NCBI RefSeq assembly: GCF_000005505.3
Contig: NC_016135.3
Location: 15,904,613 to 15,968,612, forward strand
Reading direction: 5' to 3'
Source: Brachypodium distachyon
Lineage: Eukaryota > Streptophyta > Magnoliopsida > Poales > Poaceae
Length of the DNA: 64,000 nt
A model generated the notes under the pieces. It ran no database searches. It was not told where the DNA came from and was given only the letters and a program-made list of their open reading frames with translations. Shown piece by piece: positions 33,044 through 46,359 of this stretch (the first letter of the stretch is position 1; every line of letters starts with the position of its first letter). The position numbers and the translations under genes are program-made.

Positions 33044-35230
33044 TGAAACCGACCAGCGTTTCCTTATCAGCGTTTCTAGTGATTTTTCCTTATCAGCGTT
33101 TCTAGTGATTTTTAAGCAAGTCTTTTCATGAAGCAACATTTTGTTACTATATTTTTGTTGTACTAATTGTTGTACTTTTGGTCATAATTATTGTCAGGCA
33201 TTTGTTGCCATCTATGCTTCTTTAGGGGGTTTGAGCAGCAGTAAATGCCAAAATCCATCATATATAGCAACTTCTGACAAGAGTTTAGCTGCAAGTTGCA
33301 TATCCATCAAGCAACTATTTTCAACATGCAACTATATCCATATCAAGCAACTTCTAATATGGGAAGGAACCATCTATGAGTTACTTTTCTTTTGGTAAAC
33401 ATAAACATCCCGGCTGCTGTAAAGTCACCTTCACGTAAAGCAACTATATCCATATCAAGCAGACTCTAACATAGGAATCATCTATGTGTTGCTTTTTTTG
33501 GTAAACATGCCGGCTGCAGCAAAGTTACCTTTACATATAGCAATTGTACCCATATCAAAGCACCTTCTCATCTATGAGTTGCTTCCTTCGTTTTAAGTAA
33601 AAGTTGCTTCTGAGCTTTAATTTTGACTTAGAAGTTGCATTCCTAAGAAGTATAGTTACATCATGTTAATTGCTAGGACATAGATGTCTTCTCCCTATTT
33701 TTAAATTGAAGGAATCAGCAATTTTCATTTCCCCCGTTGTAAATCCAAGCAACATTTAATCTATAGTTGCTAAAACATAAACACAATTCTGTCTCTATAC
33801 TTGCGAGGGGCATAGATCCCTCCTCCCAAGTTTCAAGTCAGTATCTAATCGAATACTTTTCCACACACCCCTCGCCAGCAAGTTTGTAGTACTTGTAATC
33901 TGTAATTACGTGCTTATACCATTTAATACTTACCTCATGCATAGCTTCTATGCATACATGTTGCCAGGGGCATAAAATGCCTACTCCCCTATATTCAAGT
34001 CAGCAGTACTACCAACATCTAACCAAATACTTGACAGGCACACATGTACATCTCAAAGGGGCAAATTAGTGTACTGTATATTATTTTGGTTGGCACATAG
34101 GATAACCGTTCATTATTAGTTGCTCCACCCTACATATACATTATGGGATTCACCAACATCACCCTTCTTTTGTGGTGCATCTTTGCTTGGCATTGTCTGG
34201 GTGCAGTACGACGGTGACCAAGATGTTACATATTATTCAATACCAGCGTCAGATTTAGGTCGATACGCAACTCTTTAAGGTCCAGCCCATCCATCTGCAT
34301 CATAACAATAACATGCAGTCATTTTTTTGTACAGTTTCCGGGGTTTTTTTTTATGCTCATCCTGAGTGCATGAGAAGTTGCAAATCATAATTGTGTCTTA
34401 TTTTTTAAACAGGAGCTTTTATCAAGCAATTAGTGGAATGTACGACAAACAAGAGGGCAAATCTTGTCAGATTAGGAAGCAAAAAACAGGGGGTGGAAAC
34501 TGACATACTGAAGCAAAAAAACAGGAACTGCTGTTTTTCAGGGGATGCAGCATGAATGACAGTCCAAAGTTGCCTTTTTACATGTTTTTTATGTGTTTCT
34601 GTTGATGAAAACTGGTTTCTGGAGGCATGCCCAGTTGTTTTCCTTACCCAAATTTCAATTATGGAATGAGGCTCATGGATACATGCAATAAATTAGCAAA
34701 AACAGAAGGGGATATGATGCCGTGTCAGGCTTTTATGAAGCAAATTTAGAGGGGCCAAACCATAACCTTAAGCACTTATATTTGTTCTTTATTTTTTAGG
34801 GGTTCTTTATTCTGATCAACATATTGCTTGTGAGTAGGGTGGGAAGAAGTGCTATACTTCAGGGTATAAAGCACAAGTTAGTTCTATAATGCCTGCAACA
34901 ATTCCAGGGGAAGGGGGCAACTTCTTCTTCGTCAAGCAGGATTCACTCATGGAGGCAACAAGGAGACAGGAGGGGGTGATTAGGGAAGATACGAGACCTG
35001 GGAGAAGATGGATCTGGGAGGGGGATAGAGAGGGCAGAGTTGGGGTGCTTTTTGTTTGTCTTTTGCTTTTTTTCTTCACTTGTATGCTTGTCAAAGGGGC
35101 GAGTTTTATCGCTGGCTCAAGCGGTCAAGCCTGCCGCCAGGTGAAACGGTAGCCTGACGCTACAAAACAGCGTGTTAGGGGGCGGCGACGGGGCGGACGC
35201 GCGACTGGTAAAGCGAGGACCGGAAATTGC
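33044..35230. other. Spacer with irregular repeats, no gene seen
   Basis: AT-rich sequence. Apart from the repeat at 33329-33640, words of the type AAGCAACT and GTTGC recur. The minus-strand frame at 34852-35094 and plus-strand frame at 34889-35152 have no family features. Confidence 0.45.
33329..33640. repeat. Tandem repeat, about 2.7 units of 100-112 bp
   Basis: CAACTATATCCATATCAAGCA (or a close variant) starts units near 33329, 33441 and 33541. Each is followed by CATCTATGAGTT, a TTTTGGTAAACAT word and CGGCTGC. The spacing is 112 and then 100 bp. Confidence 0.75.
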
Positions 35231-35346
35231 TAGTCCGTATGATACTAAATTGTTGACTCAAATTTGTTCAAATATGGATGTATCTATTCTTAAAAAACGT
35301 CTAGATACATGTAATATTTCGACAACAATTTAGACCGGAGTGAGTA
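35231..35346. mobile_element. Stowaway-type MITE
   Basis: TAGTCCGTATGATAC at the left and CCGGAGTGAGTA at the right frame the family interior (ATGGATGTATCTATTCTTAA, CGTCTAGATACATGTAATAT). Confidence 0.8.
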
Positions 35347-35711
35347 TTTTAGAAAAGGAAGGACCTTGCTTACCATATTTGGATGTGCGTCCTGGGGCAC
35401 CTAATAGTGCACGGCCACCCCTAGCACCGTCCTTTATTTTTATTAGATTCTTAAAAAGTGATCTAGAAAAATAGAAATAAAAAAGAAACAACTGAATATA
35501 GAAAACGAATTTGCTGGTTTCGTGGTTGGTGTTTAGCTTCGTTATGGTTTGCATGCATAGGTGGGAGGTAAGATTCACCTGCAGGTCCATTTTTTCTTTC
35601 TTTTTTTTTCTTCTCTACATTGGTTCATTTTTACTTTTTATTGTTTTTCTTCGTTTAAATTATATTTTGTTTTGTCTTTTTTTTATGCAACTAATTAATC
35701 ATGCACTTATT

Positions 35712-36095
35712 CATGGGTGATTTTGAAAATTGCACGTGAAATATTTATGAGCGATTCTAATTGCACCTGAAATTTTGTGTTTCATTCTAAAAATTGCAGC
35801 AAGTGAAGTTTTGTGCGTGATTCTAAAAAACGTGAAATTTTTATGCGTGATTCTAAGTGCACGTGAAATTTTGTGCCGATTCTAAAAATTGTAGGTCAAT
35901 TTGTGTGTGATTCTAGCGATTCTAAAAATGCAAATGAAATTTTGTGAGCGAATTCTAAAAATGCAGGTGAAACTTTGTGCATGCTTCTAAAAATTGCACT
36001 TGAAATTTTATGCATCATACTAAAAATGCAAGTGATATTTTGTGCGCCATTCTAAAAATTGCGCGTAAAATTTTGTGCGTGATTCTTAAATATGT
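35712..36095. repeat. Minisatellite, about eleven units of 33-36 bp
   Basis: The unit consensus is roughly ATTCTAAAAATTGCACGTGA followed by AATTTTGTGCGTG. Units vary in the CACGTGA part (CACCTGA, CAAATGA, CAGGTGA, CGCGTAA) and some are shortened. No coding sequence. Confidence 0.85.
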
Positions 36096-36922
36096 AGGCA
36101 ACAACGTGTATTTTTTCCAGACGACCAAAGAACGGCCTGCTCAGAGCCTCACACGCACTCACGAGGCCCACAACAGAAAAAAAGCCCACGAGCGGACCTG
36201 ATCGGGAGGATCAATCGATCGATCAGCGTACAGACTCGTCGACTGAGAAACAACTTTTCTCAGTCGTCCGTAGGCACTCCCTAAAGTTGGAGCATTGTTT
36301 GACAAAGAGTGTTTTCTTCTTTTGTTTTATGTTTTCTTGTTTCTCTTCTTTTTTATTCGTCTTCAGTCTTTTTTTACATCATTTGCTTTTATGTTTCCTT
36401 TCTGACATGCGTAAACATTTTTTTTCAGAATTATGAACATTTGTTTTGAAATACATGAACTTTCGCGGTGTCGGGGTGGATGATTTTGTCCTCTGTGATT
36501 ATCCGTATGCGTGTGTAAATGCTACGATATGCAACGTGTAAATGCCAAGAGGAGGAGGAATACCGATGACCTTGCGTTTTAACCCCCAAATCCGTTCGAA
36601 TGGAACGCCGAATATCCGGAGACGACGCAGCTATCGTCGCGGCACATGAGGCCTCCAGGCTCCGTCCGTGTAGCAGTACATAATCTACTTGGCAACGACA
36701 TAATGACCCAAGGGAGATGGAAAACAGATACCCAGGCACATGAAGAAAGGCCACACACATCGACCGGGGAATAGCGAAGTTGTGGGTGGCGCGATGACAG
36801 GCACTGGCAGCCATACAATGGGGGGCTATCCAAAATCTCATCTCTCGCCCAATCCCGGCCTCACGATCTCACCTCCTTCCCCCGTGCACCACAAACCCGC
36901 GCAACCCCAATCCACCAGCTGA
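36096..36922. other. Spacer and GAPA upstream region
   Basis: Contains the hairpin at 36240-36266, then T-rich sequence, then about 450 bp of moderately GC-rich sequence that should include the GAPA promoter. Open frames on the minus strand at 36431-36841 show no family features. Confidence 0.4.
36240..36266. repeat. Perfect 11-bp-stem hairpin
   Basis: CGACTGAGAAA (36240-36250) pairs perfectly with TTTCTCAGTCG (36256-36266) across a 5-base loop. A shorter relative is at 27947-27967. Confidence 0.8.
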
Positions 36923-36930
36923 TATATACA
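36923..36930 (+). promoter_or_regulatory. TATA box of GAPA
   Basis: TATATACA lies 60-67 bp upstream of the ATG at 36990. An inverted GATAAG (CTTATC, about 36963), the I-box word common in light-regulated plant genes, sits in the leader. Confidence 0.5.
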
Positions 36931-36989
36931 CTGACGCCCGCCTCGACGTCCTTGATCTTCCCCTTATCTGATCGGATCCTCGCTTGGAC

Positions 36990-38478
<1,489 letters not shown>

Positions 38479-39583
38479 TATCGATGAAACGGCATTGCCC
38501 TGTGACTAGCTCCTCTGGAAATTTTCCCCGGCCGCATCCTCCTCCGCCGCCTCGGACGATCGATTCTTTGTAATGAGAATTCGAAGTATCGAACTCGATC
38601 CCAACAGTTTTTTCTTTTCTTTTCTTTTTTCCTTCTTTCTTTCTCTGATTTTTCAGTGTCCAGACACGGATTATAATAGACTCCCCACAAAGGGAGTCTC
38701 AACGGTGTGCATCTGTAATATATACTATCGTTTGCCAGGGTTCTGATGTAGAATTCAACTCGCTGATTCGAACCCTTTTCGATCATTTTTTATCTTTATT
38801 GCAAGCTCAACCTTCTGCGCATGATCAGCTAAGAAAGAGCAGTTTGAACCGTGGCCGAATATATAGAATGAACCGGAAGCGAGACTGACTTCTTCCAATG
38901 CGAAATTTAACGGATCAGGCCGTCAGCAGATTTATCCTCACAAAATGACCCACAAGATTAGAGTTCTCCATGCAGCACCGAGCCCACTTGGACGATGTAA
39001 TGAACCACTTCCATAGGTGCCCCAGCTTTTGGTGGATCGTATTTTGGCTGGGCTTCATAGTTCACATGTTTGTCATCCTGTATACCTGCTACCAGTCGCA
39101 GTGGGCGAGTGGTCAAGAATGAATATACAGTACTCACAGCTTTGTGAGCAAAAATCAGTCGCCTACTTTGAAAAAAAAACCCAGTCGCCTGAAAAACAAA
39201 AGAAATCAGTCGCCTGCTAGTTTCATGCAAATCAGACACATAAAGAAAGAAAAGATTAGCATAACACACAGTTCTGGTTGGCACAAAACCAGATGTTTGC
39301 TCCTTGGATAAATTCACACTCTGACAACTCCAGTGACCAATTCAGACAAAAAGAGCCCAACAAAACTTTCATCCTATCCACAACAACCAATAGTCGACAA
39401 ATACAAATTATATGACAAATTACAGGTTTGCAGAACCATGTGCAATTTAGTAAAAGGATCAGCATGCGCAAAATTCTGTGTTGATTAAAACCTGCAGAAA
39501 TGCACCATCCTATCTGAGTGATAAATCCATGGAGTGAACTAAAAAATCCCTTTGATCTACAGAATTTACAATTTCAACCCCTG
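38479..39583. other. GAPA 3' flank and repeat-rich spacer
   Basis: 38479 to about 38600 is the GAPA 3' end (TTTGTAATGAGAAT near 38568 may serve polyadenylation), followed by a T/C-rich run. Minus-strand codons around 38965-39090 read KYDPPKAGAPMEVVHYI in one frame and could be an exon fragment, but I do not recognise it. From about 39290 the sequence is related to the repeat units at 43890-45100. Confidence 0.35.
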
Positions 39584-39592
39584 GACAAAATG
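39584..39592. repeat. Left target-site duplication of the MULE
   Basis: GACAAAATG, identical to 43881-43889. Nine bases is the usual target duplication of Mutator-like elements. Confidence 0.85.
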
Positions 39593-42500
39593 GGCGTCGT
39601 ATCTTATGAATCCCTCATCGAGGTGCACTCCTGCATCCCACGCATCGCAGCCAGCCGATTGCCATCCTACGCATGTGTTCAGTTTTACAAATTTTTACAA
39701 TTAAGCGCCCGCTTCCATCCCTCTAATTTGCAAAACCAGCCCTGAATATTTTTGGCAGGAATCGATCAATCAATCGTCTTCTCCTGCAAAAAGGCCGCTG
39801 GCTCTCTCCACGGCGACGTCGCCGTCACCCCGTGCGCTCCCCCGACCTGCAGAAACGCCCGAACCGCGCACTTGAAAGGAGAAGGAATTTCGGCCACCTG
39901 ACACATACGTTGAGAGGTCTCATAAAACTGTGGTAAGATCGATCTGCTTTGTGCTGCACTGCTCTGTTTTCTCCCGTTCCAAAGCAGATCATATTGCCTA
40001 AGGTTTTCAACATCATTATTGGGTAAAACAACAAAAACTACTCTTCATGTATACTGTAATATATGTGCTTCTTGTTTCAAAGGTTTATAATTACCTGTTG
40101 TGCAGCAATAGAATCTAACATGCAAATACTCATGAACGAGGAGGGATTTACTACACCCATAAACAAAGCAAGAGTTCCTTTAGTTGTAAGTCAATTCTTT
40201 TTACTGAACATGTCCGTTTTCAGTTCAGTTATTTATACATGAAGGTGCTTATTGATTCATTCTTTACAATGCAGTGTTCATCTTTTATACCTGGATGTGA
40301 ACAGAAATTGAAGCCTAAAGTAGGAATGACATTTGAAGGACTAAAGGCTGTGGAGGAGTTCTACAAGTCTTATGCACATCACTCTGGTTTTGGAGTTCGT
40401 ATTGGACAACAAAGGAAGTTGGACAATGAGATAGTTCGTAGTAAACGTTATATGCGTAACAGGGAAGGATTCAAGTCTGAAAAGGGTAATGAGATTATTG
40501 ATCCATCAGTGAAAAGACATAAGAACACGGCCACAAGATGTGGTTGTGATGCACATATTTTTGTGAAGTTGTGTGTAACTGACGCCTACAAGATAGAATC
40601 CTGGGTTGAACACCACAATCATAGTCTCATGTCACCTGATAAGCATCATTTGATCAGATCAAATCGTCAAGTTAGTGAGAGGGCAAAGAATACACTGTAC
40701 ACATGCAACAAAGCAAGCATAGGCACCTGCCAAGCATACAGGCTCCTCCAAGTCAGCGAGGGTGGATTTTCAAATGTTGGATGCACGAAAAGGGACTTGC
40801 AGAACTACTATCGTGACCTCAGGTATAAAATCAGAAATGCAGATGCCCAAATGTTTGTGTCTCAGCTAGCTAGAAAGCATGAAGCTAATCCATCATTTTT
40901 CTATGATTTTGTGGTGAGTGAAGAAGGGAAGTTGATGTATGTGTTCTGGGTAGATGCCACAACTAGGAAGAACTACAAGCACTTCGGTTATGTGGCATCC
41001 TTTGATTCTACATATACTACTAACCAGTATGACATGATCTTTGCACCATTTACCGGAGTGAATCATCACTTACAGAGTGTGTTTTTTGGTGCTGCGTTCT
41101 TACTAAATGAGAAGGCTGAGTCATATGTTTGGTTGTTTAAGACCTTCTTGAGGGCAATTGGAGGTGTAGCACCGAAACTTATCATAACCGATGAAGCTGG
41201 TAGCATCAAGAATGCTAGTGCTGAAGTTTTTCCAACCACCGCACACAGGTTGTGCATGTGGCATATGATGGAAAAACTTCCTGAGAAGATTGGACCGTCG
41301 ATTAGAGAAGAATCTGAATTTTGGAAGAGAATGAACGCATGTGTATGGGGTTCAGGAACCCCAACCGAGTTTGAGTCACAGTGGAATTCAGTAATTTCAG
41401 ACTTTGGGTTGGAGGACAATAAGTGGTTAAGTAAAAGGTTTAGCCTTCGAGAGTCATGGATACCAGCCTACTTTATGGCCATATCACTAGCGGGCATTCT
41501 TCGAACAACTTCAAGGTCGGAAAGTGCGAATTCATTTTTTAACCGTTTCATTCATCGCAGGCTCACTTTAGTTGAATTCTGGCTTAGGTTTGACACGGCT
41601 TTAGAATGCCAACGTCAGGAGGAGTTGATTGCAGACAATTCAAGCATACATAGGATCCCCCAATTAGTTACACCATGGGCAATGGAGAAACATGGTAGTG
41701 AAGTATTCAAATATGAGGTGTTTGAGAAATTTCAGAAACAAATTATTGCTTCAAGAGATCATTGTTGTGTTCAAGGCATTGCACAAGATGAGGGAATAAA
41801 AATAGTGACCTTCAAAACTGGTGCCAGTAAAGTAAGGGAGGTCCGTTGTGATACGACAACCACGATAGCTAATTGTTCGTGCAAGTTATTTGAGTCACAT
41901 GGAATCCCATGCCGCCATATTATCCAAGTGATGAGGATTGAAAATCAAAATGAGCTTCCAACCTTCTATATTATGGAAAGATGGCAGAAAAGGTGTAAAA
42001 GGTACAAAAAGAAAATCATAACCATCATTACTCTTATTTTATTGCAAACCATATGGCTGAGATCTAATTTTTTTTTCTATAGGGAGTGTTTACGATGAAC
42101 AAGGGAACCTGCTAGAAGAGAAGCCCACTGACTCCTTGGATGCCGCTGCGAGGAAGAAGATTTCAACAATACGCAACAAGTTAGAAGATCTAATTTTAAG
42201 AGCCAAGCAATCAGATGAAGGCATGGAGTTTTTAAAGTCGAGTGTGTTCAGCATTAAGGAGCCCCTGGGCAAAATGGTTCTTACAGCAGTCAAGCACACT
42301 AGGCAAGAGGAATATGAGGCATTTATTGGGTGCAACATACCAACTCAGGTCGACATACACCCACCAAATGATGTTCATTCGGTAGGGAGATGTAAACGAA
42401 CAAAGAGAGGAAAGGAGATGAATGGAGAAGAACGGAAAAGGAAGAACAAAGAAGCCAATGCCAAGGTCGCACACTTGTGCAAGACGTGCAAGCAAATAGC

Positions 42501-43880
42501 ATTCACGATAGTCGCAACTGTCCAAGCAAAAAAGGCCATGGAGAAGAAACCATGAATGCGCAAGACATTCATCTTAATGGATCATCATGATAGCTGCAAG
42601 CCTGCTATTTGTGTCAATAACACCATTATATTAGTTTACTGAATGTCTGCATTTATATAATGGATGAGAATTTGTGTTTTTCCCAATTGATTAGCTTATT
42701 TGTATTACACTGATATCAGGTTTTAGCAAGTTTACATAAAGTGCAAAGATCAGGTTTTAGTAAGCTCACATAATCTTGTCAGACTTATCTTATTTGTATC
42801 ACACTGATTCAGTACTTTCCATGGACAACAATACTCCAGGTTATTTTATACATTGATTCTTTGGGCTGCTAACTGCTGCTACCATGCATCATGTGCAAAC
42901 TTTACAACAAACACATCAGACCAGGAACACCTCAATTGCTGATAAGAACAAGCCAATAAGAATATGTTTCCATCTGAAATTTCCATTCACAACAACTTGC
43001 AGTCACTTGTTTCTGAAAATCAATATTAAGCAAGAAGAGAGGAGTACAGGGGAGTTACAAAGTGCAGGGAGAGCCTGCAAATGCTACAGAAGCAGCATAC
43101 CAGCCGGAGCTAAAGAGCTACAAGGACCAAAGCTACAAAATGCTACAGATGTAGCATATTATCTTCAGTCAAAAACTGAAAACAACCTCAGTTACACCCA
43201 ACTGAGCAAGATTACAAAAAAACTTCAGAGAGCTGAAACACAGCCGGCAGTTACACTCTAGGAGTGAAGATCTCCAGGAGCTTACAAGCTCACAAACCAC
43301 ATTTGGGAGGAGGTCAATCTGCTAGTACTAGATACATTAAACAAGAACAAGAAAATTCAGTGAGGTGGTCATCGTTGCTCTGCAAGGAACCTCAGGCTGT
43401 ACTTCCTGCCCACGCGAGTCTGCAGTAGGCCGGCATCGTCAGGTGGAGGGGTCTGGTTGTGCAAGTGAAGCGGCAGGGAAGTTGTGGCTGGCGGCGGCCT
43501 TGGCGTCAAGCCCTAGCAAAGTTGCGGACGGGCGGAGGGCCGGCCAGAGACCTGGACAGGGCGGCAGTGAGCGCAGGAGCAAGGTCGTCGGCAGATCGCT
43601 CTGGGGCGATGACGGATCTGCTCCGGGTCGACGGCAATGGCGAGCACGGGGGCAACGGCGACGGCGAGCGCAGTGGAGAGAGCCATGGGGCTTTTTGCAG
43701 GGGAAGACGGGATTGGTTCCTCCGAAAGTATGGAGGGCTGGTTTGCAAAGAGGGACGGAAGCGGGCGTTTAATTGCAAAAAATTCTAATAGTGAACACAC
43801 GCGCACGATGAAAATCGGCCTGCTGTGATGCGTGGGATGCAGGAGTGCACCTCGATGAGGGATTCACAGGATACGACGCC
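39593..43880 (+). mobile_element. Complete FAR1-type Mutator-like element, probably autonomous
   Basis: A 4288-bp element. Its terminal inverted repeats start GGCGTCGTATC at both ends. Similarity is strong over about 160 bp (shared blocks TGAATCCCTCATCGAGGTGC and ACTCCTGCATCCCACGCATC) and weaker to about 235 bp inward (CTGCAAAAAG, GGCTCTCTCCAC). A perfect 9-bp target duplication flanks it. Inside is a three-exon transposase gene without visible damage. The right end holds GC-rich sequence between the gene and the TIR (43400-43650). The element split an older repeat: the words left of the insertion continue right of it as in the unit near 44785. Confidence 0.9.
40120..42555 (+). CDS. FAR1/FRS-type MULE transposase
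   Basis: Exons 40120-40185, 40275-42001 and 42087-42555 join in phase to 753 residues. The short first exon (MQILMNEEGFTTPINK...) ends at GTAAGT and the second starts after TTTACAATGCAG, so the start is placed at 40120 rather than at 40239. Order of parts: FAR1 DNA-binding domain (about 40-130, EGLKAVEEFYKSYAHHSGFGVR), MULE transposase core with D266 in ASFDSTY and D328 in IITDEAGS, and the HRLCMWHMMEKLP segment. A SWIM zinc finger follows (C556, C558, C568, H570 in CSCKLFESHGIPCRHI), then a lysine-rich tail. The last intron junction (AAAAG to GGGAG acceptor) was chosen because it alone keeps the frame into SVYDEQGNLLEE. The same family includes host transcription factors such as FHY3/FAR1. 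Here the flanking TIRs and target duplication point to a transposase. Confidence 0.85.
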
Positions 43881-43889
43881 GACAAAATG
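43881..43889. repeat. Right target-site duplication of the MULE
   Basis: GACAAAATG, identical to 39584-39592. Confidence 0.85.
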
Positions 43890-45100
43890 GGGCAAAGTCA
43901 GACAAAGAGATCCCAGACAAGCTTCCCATTTTCTGGACAGTAACAGAAAATGCGGACCAGATTGAGTATCAGATTGCGCATTCAGAATAGACAAGGTACA
44001 AAAATCTGGGGATGCAATTATAGGTTTGCAGTTCCAGATTTTGTAATTTGAAACCAATGAAAAATTCAGACAAAAAACAAACCAGCAAAGCTTGCATGCT
44101 CCTGATAACAACAAAGAATTGACGAAAAAATGGGACGCCAAATTACAGGGTTGCAATTCGAGTCAAAGGAAAATGCAATTGCATTTCGTATGACACCCGA
44201 TTGCGCATAGTGAGCTAAGTGCAAAAAATCATATGAATTCCAGAAATCGACACATACGATTTGAGAATTACTCTTGTGCAATTCTAATGTCTCACAAATG
44301 CACTTGCAACTCATATGAAACCTGATTGCGCAAAGTAAGCTACATGCCATTGAGATACATTAAAAAGAGGGACGGATTTTGGGTTCATTACGCCAATGAT
44401 CCACTGTCATTTCATAAAAATATTCGATTGCACATAGTAAGGTACACACAATTAAAGAAAGAAAACAGAAATGCCCAGAAATCTATATCATTAAACTCAG
44501 GAAGGTGCACTTTGTATCTAAACACATAAATCTTGATTACCAAATAAGGGCCAAAAAATAAATGGATACACAAAGGCAGAGATAGCATAACACAAAAAGG
44601 CAAAATGAAGTGTACCTGTTCATTGCTGACTCAAGTGGTCCTGTAGCTTCCCTTGTCAAAAGAATTAGAAAGCATAACTGCAGCCATCTAACCGTCATAC
44701 AGATATAGGGCCCCTGCATGCCAGATAAAAACAACACTACACTAGCCAAGTAAAAATTCCATAGAATGAACTCAAAATGCCATCATCTTCAGAATTTGCA
44801 ATTCGAACCTAGGAAAAATCCAGACAAAAGATACCAGAAAAGCTTCCATTGTCTCGACAACAACAAGAGTCAACAAGAAAAAAAATTGGGCACCAAATTA
44901 CAGGTTTGCAATTCCGGTCAAAGGCAAATGCAATTGCGTTTCGTTTGAGATCCGATTGCGCATGGTGAACTAAGGGCAATTGAGAAAAACAGACAGATTG
45001 GGGCAAGCATTCATAAACCGTAGACAAAAAATAAATGCATATGCATCTCATAAAAACACCGACTTGCACATCGTGTGCTACATGCAATACCCAGATACAC
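43890..45100. repeat. Irregular direct repeats, also present at 39290-39583
   Basis: Blocks recur in the same orientation: (A/G)(A/T)TCAGACAAAA near 39338, 43895, 44066 and 44818; ACAACAA(C/G)A(A/G) followed by (C/A)AAATTACAG(G/T)TTGCA near 39420, 44140 and 44893; and GATTGCGCA(T/A) near 43974, 44200, 44328 and 44953. Spacing varies from about 170 to 750 bp. No gene was seen. Confidence 0.6.
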
Positions 45101-45605
45101 TTTTGAACCTTTGAATTAAGGACCGGCTGAACTATGGAATTGGAACTGTAATTGAAGCTTGCTAACTACCAAGCTAAAAAGTCGTCTGTACAAGCCAACA
45201 CAAAGTAATATCAGGAGAAAAAAAAAGGAGATAGGAGCAGGAACGGTTGATGATGGGCATGAATGCTAACCTCAATGAATCCCCTCCTTGCACTTGTCTT
45301 TGACGTTTTATGTTGAAACCTTGGTCCAGCCCAGCCACCCTCCAACAAAAAAAATCGCAAATACACTGGAAAACTTATTACTTATGTTTTCCTACTGTTA
45401 ACAATAAGATATGGCGAGAACATAACGAACAGAAGAGCACGAACCTGCTGACACATAGACACCATTTCCTAGTGATCCCCTGCTAAAAAAAAGGGTCCTA
45501 AAAACACCGAAAACAATGAGCAAATTCAGCTTAACATGATTGAATTAAAATACACTACAACTGATCGCAAAAAATCAGCAATCAACAGAACCTGAGCTGA
45601 TATAA

Positions 45606-46359
45606 CACACAATTATAAGTGAACTGGACACCCATATAGCACACACATATAACAATCAATTGCACATAAGAGTCGCATTTTGCATATACAGTTATCTACC
45701 ACATGACTAGTGACATTTATACAAAGAAACCAAATTTAAATTGAAGTGCATATCGCTATCATACAAATTGGAACATATATTAGTCAAATTTACACCTATA
45801 CAGATATAAGCTACTGGTAAGCTAGCCCAATGCCTAATCAGATTAATACAAAATGTATGAGCCTGAATATACACTATACATAGAAGAGGTTAGAGCTACA
45901 CAACATTACATAACAGTACTGCAAACAAAGGGGGAGGGGGGGGGGGGGGCAGGTGAACCATGAATCAAACACATGATAAGCAACCGAAAATCCAATACAA
46001 GCTCCCACACAACTCTAAAATTCAGGCTAAAGAGCATAAGCTTATAACAAAGCACAACCAGATCCAAGCTACAGCCTAATCCACCGAACAACTACACTCT
46101 TTCCCAGCCACTAGGGTGCATAGCCAAAAATAATGGTTTCTTAACCTCCTAGATACAAATGACATAAAGACTACTGCTTGCATCATGCTCTTGCTTTGGA
46201 GAGCTTGGCACCACAAGAATGATTTTATTTTTGACAAGGGTGACTCGTCGATGAATTCCTTGGGCATGTTTCTCTGGTCCTTCCTCCAAACTTCCCTCTC
46301 TACATATCACCCCCTGTCACGACCACAAAGGCACACAATTATAAGTGAACTGGACACCC
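45606..46359. repeat. 28-bp perfect direct repeat, 726 bp apart
   Basis: CACACAATTATAAGTGAACT plus GGACACCC occurs at 45606-45633 and again at 46332-46359. Looser similarity continues afterwards (AGCACACAC). The second copy starts directly after the LINE fragment. Confidence 0.85.
46160..46330 (+). pseudogene. LINE ORF2 fragment
   Basis: The plus-strand frame reads MLLLWRAWHHKNDFIF followed by KGDSSMNSLGMFLWSFL. This resembles the WRxWxxRN(D/E) segment between the zf-RVT and RNase H parts of grass LINEs. Only about 50 residues are recognisable. Confidence 0.45.

Noticed and set aside
40239..42098. Starting the FAR1 transposase at the ATG at 40239
   Set aside because: The codons from 40239 to 40274 read through a T-rich intron end with a clear acceptor at 40274. 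An upstream exon at 40120-40185 ending in GTAAGT joins in phase.
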